Positions 56,800-64,000 of a DNA stretch of 64,000 nucleotides are shown one piece after another (position 1 is the stretch's first letter; each line of letters starts with the position of its first letter). The notes under the pieces were generated by a model. That model saw nothing but the letters and a program-made list of their open reading frames with translations, made no database searches and was not told the origin of the DNA. Where the stretch lies: NCBI GenBank assembly GCA_015698045.1, contig BLAL01000165.1, forward strand, positions 620,001 to 684,000, read 5' to 3'. The stretch is from Rhizophagus clarus. Taxonomy: Eukaryota > Glomeromycota > Glomeromycetes > Glomerales > Glomeraceae. Position numbers and translations under genes: made by a program.

Positions 56800-59700
56800 T
56801 TTGCGGTCAAATAACCAAGTTTTTAAAAATTTTATGTAAAGTATATGAAGTTTAATAAACGTAGCGTGTCTCTTCTAGTTAGAGAATTTTATAGCAGTGA
56901 ATGAATGAATAGGGAGGTGGATAGAATTTTTTTTTTATACATCTTTTGAAAATTCTAAAAAAGGAAAAAAAACAATAGGTTGCTAATATTACACAAATTG
57001 CTTTCAAAAATAGAAACATGGTATATTACCATTATTACATGTTACATTACAGCAAACACATTTTCTTTTTTTTTGAAACAAAACCTCCTTCAACTTCCAA
57101 AAACGTGCCAAATTAAGATTGCGAATAAGAATTCGCGAAATATTCGAAGCCCATAAAGAATTTCATTAAAATATTTTCGTTTTATCTGTTTAAACTTGTA
57201 AAAATGATCAGCATTTGAATTACGAATATTTTATGGAGTAAGTTTTAATTTTTGTTTTTATTACTTTCTTTATGGTTTATATATAAAGAAACTATATATT
57301 TATATTATTGATGAATTCATTAGTTAAAGTACTACAAATAATAATAGTACTATTTCGATTATACAGTAGAAATTGTAGATCAGAATGTAGGTGAGACAAA
57401 AGAAAAATATACTTATTATTGTAATTTGACAAAATAAGTAACATTTTAGCTACTAATTATGGATATGAATGGTTTATATTTTTACGCTATTATTTAAATT
57501 TTTATTTATTTATTTATTTATTTTTTTTTGGAGGGATGTATTAGTAGGTGGTTATAAGTATTGGAAGAAAGACATGCTTTGATATGATATTGATGAAGTT
57601 CGTTGGCTATGTACATAGACGTATATAAAAATATCTCTTATTTTTTGTCTTCTTTTTTCGTACTTTAATAAAGAAAAAAACGTGAGAGAGAATAGGCTAA
57701 AGATAACGCAAAATTTTCTAACAAGGAAAATTAATCAAACAATACAATAAAAACGAATTTAACACGCACACATTTATAAATGGAAATTCAAATAAACTCG
57801 GCCTTTTACCAGTAAAAATTTGTACAACTGTAAGTTGACGAACAGAATGCATGTAATGGACATTGCGCTTCAGTGAGATCTTCGGAGATATTGTGGCGTA
57901 GTCGCATAATATCATAATAATGATAACGCGATACGTTTAAAGTCTTTCATAAATAATCTTTTCTTATAATAAATTTCTTAAATAAATATGATCAGTCGAA
58001 ATTTGTGTACATCGATTGATTGCACTTTAGGTATTTGATACAAATGTGGTGTAACAATGTCTTTGTTTGTTTGTTTTAGTGACGGGGATCTTTAGAAGTT
58101 CCGAAGAGAACTTGACGGCTTTAATGTTCTCAAGGTTTTATTTTAGTGTATTGCAAGTGTAACATTTTTAGTATACTTAATTAACCTTTATAAAATCGAA
58201 CATTTACAGTGCATGTGTTAGAAGATAGTTACACTATGTAATATGAAATTGATTTTAAAAATAAAAAAAAAAAAATAGTGAGATAGGATTTATTTATAAA
58301 AATAAATATTATCACATTCATTATTTACTTTCAATTTAATATATTTTAAATAAAAAAATTGTCATAATTAACATTAATTAAATTCTCAAATTTGAGTAAT
58401 ACCATTTAATCTAATAATAGCAGGTTTGGATCAACATCAAATGTGCGCTCAACGACTAGGAGTCCAAATTGAAACTAATTTTTATCTTTCATAGTATTGA
58501 TTTTTCTTACAAAAAATATATTAATTTCATATAATTTATTTACTAGTTAACAGGAAATTAAATTAAAAATAAGTTCAATTTAATTATATATACATATTTT
58601 AAATGTATCATAACGAAAATTCAGTTTACATTGTCATTTTGTCATTTACGTTGATTCTCTCAATGATCAAAGATCCAAGATTCCAAGGTAAATTTTTTAT
58701 AATTACGTTGTAAAGGAATGTTTACCCTATAATACATACAATCTAAGACTACTGGTGTTGAGAATTCAATATGTATAATTGTTCATATTTTTGAAAAAAA
58801 GCCATATTCATATTATTTATATAAAAAATAACGTTTATAAAATCAAATATTAAAATTTTCAATATTTAGTAAAGTATATTATGAACATTTTACAAATAAG
58901 ATTTTCAACAGCTACTTAACGTTTATAATTGAGGTTTTTACCAGCGCAAATTATTTTCTTAACACATTGTAATTTATTATTGATTATCGTTATTCTCAGA
59001 ATATTGTGGACTGTTCATTTGTGATTGAATATTCGAATATCATTATTCATCCGGTTTATCGTCCATTTTTTGTCTGGTATTCATAAGAATCATAAAGATT
59101 AATCGCCTCTCTTCATTAATTCCCTTTTATAACCTTTTTATATTTTTTTTGATACATTTTAGAATATCACTTAATTTAGTATTTACATGTTAAACTCAAT
59201 TATTTATTATTTAAGGTCTAAAGCGGATAATGATAAATGCGCATTTATAATAATTAATTAGATAAAATTATCATAGTCGAATCACCGGTAGATGCCTCAA
59301 CCTAAATCGCCTTTCGACCTTATCCTAAAACGTTGAATTAAAAACAAAGTACATAGTATAATTTCCTATCCTTGCTTTTAAACTGAATGTTATTGCAAGG
59401 GAAGTGCCACGTGAGAAATCACTTGTTGCCACCACTTACGGTGCGCGCAGACTAACATTGCATGGTTTCGTATTGCACGTAAAATGACTAAAACGTCCTC
59501 CGCTCCGCTTCAGACAATAAAATGATGTTTCTAATAAATGGAAAAATGAACCATGAGGTTCATCGATATATATATCACCGAAAATCAAATAAGAAATTTA
59601 TTCTTGCCATAAATAATGATTGGAATAAAAGGATCAAGAAGTTGATAAATTAATCGCATACTACAAATAAAAATGGAATATAAAAATTAAGCCGACTCGA

Positions 59701-60401
59701 GAGAAAGTATAATCGAAACAATAGGTTGCCTTAAAATAATTGGTTTTATAACATATGAAAAATATTTCATAAAAAATTTTTCTTCTACGGATGTAAATTT
59801 TGCGTCAATAAATTATTCACGTGTTCTGCACACGTGATTATAGGACCTAACATAACTGAACACGTAAATAATCACGCATCTTATTAAGTGGCGAACTTTA
59901 CGACTAAAATTACAGAAAAAGCATACTTTGACATTATTCAATATATCCTATATGAACAACTAACAAGAGGCAAGATTTTTGTATTTAATTCAAATTGAGC
60001 GTCGAATATGATTATATAGAGCGTATTTTACTACGCCACTAACTTTATTTTTCCTTGCTTCTCTGAAATCATTGCCCTCGTATTAATAATGTATTGGCTT
60101 AATTTCTCTTAAGCCAGTTTGAATGTGGCTTGAATTCATTATTAGGTCATGTATAACAATAATATAAGCCTATGTTTTTACCTAAGCCAAATTAACGCGG
60201 CTTATTTATGGTTTACAGGCTTACTTGATTATTATTGAATCATGACAAGTACTTTGCCACAACATTGAAATAAAATCGGTATAATTAATGTTCTGTTTTT
60301 ATGGGATTTTTGTAAATACTCTTAATTTTCAATAATTAGTTAAACGATTTCAATAAATCGAAAATATTGTCTTTTACGGGACCTAAAAACGTTTTGAAAA
60401 A
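56800..60401. other. Intergenic, one possible exon
   Basis: At 58604-58688 an ATG opens MYHNENSVYIVILSFTLILS and ends at a good donor (CAAG/GTAAAT). It might be the first exon of a small secreted protein, but no second exon was found. Near 59811-59841 there is a short palindrome with two CACGTG boxes (TCACGTGT-TCTGC-ACACGTGA), about 560 bp upstream of the secreted-peptide gene. A regulatory role is only a guess. Confidence 0.35.
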
Positions 60402-60782
60402 ATGAAGATCAAAACTTTTTTTATTATTCTTGGAATCATTTCGATTATGATATCCCTAGCGTCGGTTTCTGAAGGTTAATATTATATATACGTAAAATAA
60501 GTGATGAATAATTTCTTTTTTTTTTTTGTTAAAATTATAATTTTTTAAGCTCAAAAATGCCCTCCTGGATGTATTCCTCATTTTGGAAGATGCTTTTGCA
60601 ATATTCAAGCACGTAAGCGGGGTAAGTTTCATTAGTTTTAATTTACTTATTACGTAAATTTCTATCAAGGTAATAAAGGTAAAATTTATATATAGTACGG
60701 TAAAGCAAGATAATACATATGTTGTTTGATTTCTTCTATAGACGATATAAATATAATAAATAAATTTCAAACATTCGTTTAA
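60402..60782 (+). CDS. Small secreted cysteine-rich peptide, 61 aa, three exons
   Basis: Exons 60402-60474, 60550-60621 and 60742-60782, with introns of 75 and 120 bp and all GT..AG sites, close exactly to 61 residues. Residues 1-24 are a signal peptide (MKIKTFFIILGIISIMISLA then SVSEA). The mature part has QKCPPGCIPHFGRCFCNIQA, cysteines C-x3-C-x6-C-x-C, then RKRDDINIINKF. The K-R-D position could be a Kex2-type cleavage site (R-K-R). Size, signal peptide, four cysteines and a multi-intron structure fit the small secreted proteins of AM fungi, some of which act in the plant interface. Its role here is unknown. The gene lies between transposon-poor spacers and shows no decay. Confidence 0.75.
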
Positions 60783-63015
60783 ATTAGTGTCAATTTATCA
60801 ATATATAATGTAAGTATATAACAGATAATGTTAAAGCTCAAAGAGTAATTGCATAATAAACTCTAAAATCTTAGAAATTTTAGTATAAATTATCAAACAA
60901 AGTTGAACTTGTCAGAGGTGAAGAAATTATAACACTACAAATCTTAATGCTTCTCAAATTAAAGTCCGATCCTCTTGTGTGAATAAATTTCAACAGTTGC
61001 AATTTATCATACGATCATAAATTTGTAACAATTTATCCCAATTAATAATATTCTATCTCCCTAAAATGTTTTACAGGCAAATTTTTTAATAAAATTATTA
61101 ATTGATTTTTTTGATTGTTCGCTCAATGCTCAGTTTCAATTTGGTTTAATAAAATTTTGATGTAACCGACTTAATTCTGGCAAAACCGTGTTATTATACC
61201 ATTATAAATCCGAGTCGACTCATTCAATTCGAGCAAGCTCAAGTCGCTCAGCTCGCTCAATGGTATTAGTAGTGAACCGAGCGAGTAGCTCCCCATCCCT
61301 AAATGTTAGTCAGATTTGTCGACGTTCGCTAAATGAAAATCAAAATCGGTTTTCTAAATTTACCTTTTCATATTAAGTAAACTTGTAGAGTAGACAAATT
61401 TACACGTAATATGTAATATTGACAGACTACATTTACTATGTAGTTACTAAGACTTTAGACTAAAGATGTTTACTCTATGTTCTGTATTTTATAATCTTTA
61501 ATATTGTTTAAAATCATAATCCATTATTCAGTATTAATTTCCGAGGGAGATAATATATAATTGTAAATAATAAGTAACTAATGAAATATAGTGTGTCTTA
61601 CAATTTCTGAGTTTTAAAAGTTTTCAGAAAATTTAGATTCTTGTGCTGTAAAATAATTTAAAATAGCTATATAGTATCAGCAACTTAAACAAGTTTTCTA
61701 TTTCTTTCCTTGAAAAGTATTTTTCAACAAATCACCAACGTTAGGAATGTAAGCTATTGTATCTCTGTATCCGAATCGTACATAATCTAGATGATGAGTC
61801 ATTCAGATTGATTGCCCTTTTAGCTAGAATGAAAGTTTTAAGTAAAATATAAACGTACCATATTAATAAGGCCATTTACTTTAATTGAAAGTTGTAAATT
61901 ATATATTTTAATTGGAAGCTTATATTCAACCATCCTAATCTTGGATAAAAAGTACATGTAACGGTCATTTATACTTCCAGAAAGCGAGGGAATGAAAAGA
62001 TTTATACTTTCGACTTATCATTCAGTGCAACATTGCAAACTTTATCATTTGTATCACGATGTAGTATCAGAATATGACATACAACTATTTAGTAATTGCA
62101 TTTAGATATCCTTTATATTTAATAAATCATATTAATTGATATTGTATATGTTTAAATAGAAGAATTAAATCGCCAAATGAATCACACTGATGGTCAGCAG
62201 TGTGAATTTTATCTATTGACTATTAGGTCATATTATGATAACAAGCTAATCGGGCGAGTTAGATTAATACATTAAGACAAATTTGTTTAAAACAATTTCA
62301 ATAGCAAAACTTATATAAATGATTTAGAAGAATTATTCTAGATAATAAATATGATTTTGTTGGATATATCGATATTTGTAACGAATTTAATCATTTAATG
62401 ATAAGAGAATAATTAATGTACTGTAGTTCATATACTTAATTGGAGTTTAAGTTAAAAGTTTCCTCGCTCATAACAATTCAATATATTATCAATTATTTTG
62501 TTATCATAGATATTCAATCATTTTTAGAATTTTATACCAAAATTTTTGCATAATAATTAATTTGTTTTTATTTGTTATGATGTCGAGAAGATATTTACAT
62601 CTGAAGTTAATAGCGAATATAATACTTTATCATAAGCCGATATTATTCAGATTAAAGATGCTAGTTGCCTTTACAGAATCGTGAATACAGTTAGGGTTTC
62701 GATACTTATTCAAACTATCTTATCAATCCGTCATTTGAGCTGAACTAGGATGATGACCCGAATGCAACGGGTTAAATTGATTAATAAAGATACAAATCTG
62801 GATCCAGATTAAGTATCGAAACTCCATTATCTGCAATTTTTATATAATTCCATATACGAAAAATATTTACATAAATTATTTGCTATTTTAATGTTCAACC
62901 TTTTTAAATTCAATGGAAATTTGGTATGTCTGTTTATGCTGTTCATTGACTTAAAAAAAAAAAGAGAAGCATTACTTCTTAGAAGTTTCATAATACGTAG
63001 CATACTTATCAAATA
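60783..63015. other. Intergenic, no gene supported
   Basis: A/T-rich. A GC-richer patch at 61205-61300 (GAGTCGACTC, AGCTCGCTCAATGG, GAACCGAGCGAGTAGCTCCC) is open for 62 codons but Ser/Arg-biased. It is made of GAGC/GCTC words, so it is probably the end of an unrecognised repeat. Confidence 0.4.
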
Positions 63016-63109
63016 CAGTCAACTCTCTCTAAGTGCACACTCTCTAAATGTACATTTTATTAAATTTTCACTATGGTTCCAAGAGAGTGCACTTAGAGAG
63101 AATTGACTG
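63016..63109. mobile_element. TA-flanked palindromic MITE, 94 bp (Tc1/pogo type)
   Basis: CAGTCAACTCTCTCTAAGTG at the left pairs with the right arm, which reversed reads CAGTCAATTCTCTCTAAGTG; both continue CACTCTC-like. The element is bordered by TA on both sides, the target of Tc1/mariner/pogo transposases. Only about 35 bases separate the arms, giving a hairpin-forming MITE. Confidence 0.85.
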
Positions 63110-63111
63110 TA

Positions 63112-64000
63112 TAATATTACATCATAATATCCACTCTTTTATTTAGTGTAAATTTTAAATTAAGACCTTTTATTATTATACACAAAAAATTTTTTTTTAA
63201 TATCTATGGTTTGTTGAATAACAAACCAAAGTATTATACGATAAAATTAAATATTACGATAACAAATGAAAAAAAATTTTTCGAATTAAATAAATGTATA
63301 TTAAAAAACGATTTAGAAATTTCCCTAAGTGACAAATAATGCAGTGACATATAGTCTGTAGCAGTGAGCCATATATGAATATTACCAAAAAAGGAATGGT
63401 CTAGACCGCCATAGTCTACACAATTTATTGTCGCACTTCCTTTTAGGAAACATATACGATTATGTCGTCGCCAATAATTTTTTGTTATTTGATATGTGTA
63501 ATATAATAATTTTTTAAAATTTGTAAATAAAATTTTTTTGAAAATTACTTCATACAGTAAATTCATACAGTAATAGCTATTATATTTAATCTCACTTTTT
63601 CTTTAGATGAAAATATTGCTTCATATAATATCTTTTGATGTTATTACAAATTACGCAGACGAACGAATATAATACTTCAATCTGAATAACATTATTTGAG
63701 AAAAGTGCATAGTTATCTTTATGTATAACAAAATTACTATCTTGCAATTCCACACACTTTTGCACATATATAGTAGCATTTATACAATTTATTACTTTAA
63801 TGCCCGAATTTTTTTAAGTTTAATGAAAATTTTTGTTTTTGAACTTTCAATTATTGCGATTATTATGTAGCACGATGTGGCTCATATATCTTTTTGTTTT
63901 TACGCTGCTAACTAGACTTATTTATATTATCACTGAGTCAATTTACAATATAAAAAGTGTTTAATTTAGACTATAAAGAAATCAGCAGAAAGGGTTTAGC
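63112..64000. other. Intergenic to window end
   Basis: A/T-rich; the open frame on the minus strand at 63566-63234 is not supported by protein-like composition. Nothing else is seen. Confidence 0.4.

Noticed and set aside
61188..61376. 62-codon Ser/Arg-rich frame
   Set aside because: Made of GAGC/GCTC words in a GC-rich repeat patch; no start context or splice partners.
1..64000. CRISPR arrays, bacterial operons, rRNA genes
   Set aside because: The tandem repeats seen lack regular unique spacers, genes have spliceosomal introns, and no rRNA motif was recognised.

Overview
The window looks like nuclear DNA of an arbuscular mycorrhizal fungus (Glomeromycotina, Rhizophagus-like). The sequence is extremely AT-rich and full of A/T homopolymers. 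Genes carry short introns with fungal GT..AG sites. Several proteins resemble lineage-specific families of these fungi: a Crinkler-type N-terminal header, small cysteine-rich secreted proteins, a short L-R-x-R-x-x-R-A domain, and SAM-like and coiled-coil families. The taxon is inferred from memory of such families, not from a search.

Layout. At 0-2.5 kb there is a short tandem repeat and a complete six-exon arginase on the minus strand. From 6.7 to 11.4 kb lie coding relics whose reading frames persist but are studded with stops, followed by a Tc1/mariner transposase relic. A TIR element sits at 14.1-14.6 kb. An intact three-exon N-formylglutamate-amidohydrolase-like membrane protein is at 17.4-18.7 kb. 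At 22.6-24.9 kb there are two divergent copies of one short domain, a mitochondrial-looking coiled-coil protein built on 54-bp repeats, and a Crinkler header fragment. At 25.0-28.2 kb three transposons are nested: an outer TIR element, a PIF/Harbinger element with ORF1 and a broken transposase, and a hAT-type MITE inside that transposase.

From 28.4 to 48 kb lies a large decayed region. It contains Polinton/Maverick-like pieces (an A32/FtsK-type packaging ATPase fragment and a retroviral-type integrase), a C2H2 protein and coiled-coil proteins. Two related TIR elements (2.5 and 3.9 kb) are inserted here. They consist of arrays of 32-48 nt segments bounded by splice-site-like sequences on the minus strand, separated by intron-like spacers with covarying palindromes. 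A second hAT-type MITE is nested in the larger copy. From 50 to 64 kb there are a broken secreted-peptide gene, a third hAT-type element with a perfect 8-bp target duplication, a hypothetical gene, an intact cysteine-rich single-pass membrane protein, an intact 61-aa secreted cysteine-rich peptide, and a small TA-flanked MITE.

The clearest cross-cutting signal concerns in-frame stops. In repeat-type coding relics nearly all of them are TAA, TAG or TGA at positions one transition away from CAA, CAG, CGA or TGG, often with little frame damage. The single-copy genes (arginase, amidohydrolase, secreted and membrane proteins) show none. This suggests C-to-T mutation aimed at repeats. An altered genetic code is a much less likely alternative.
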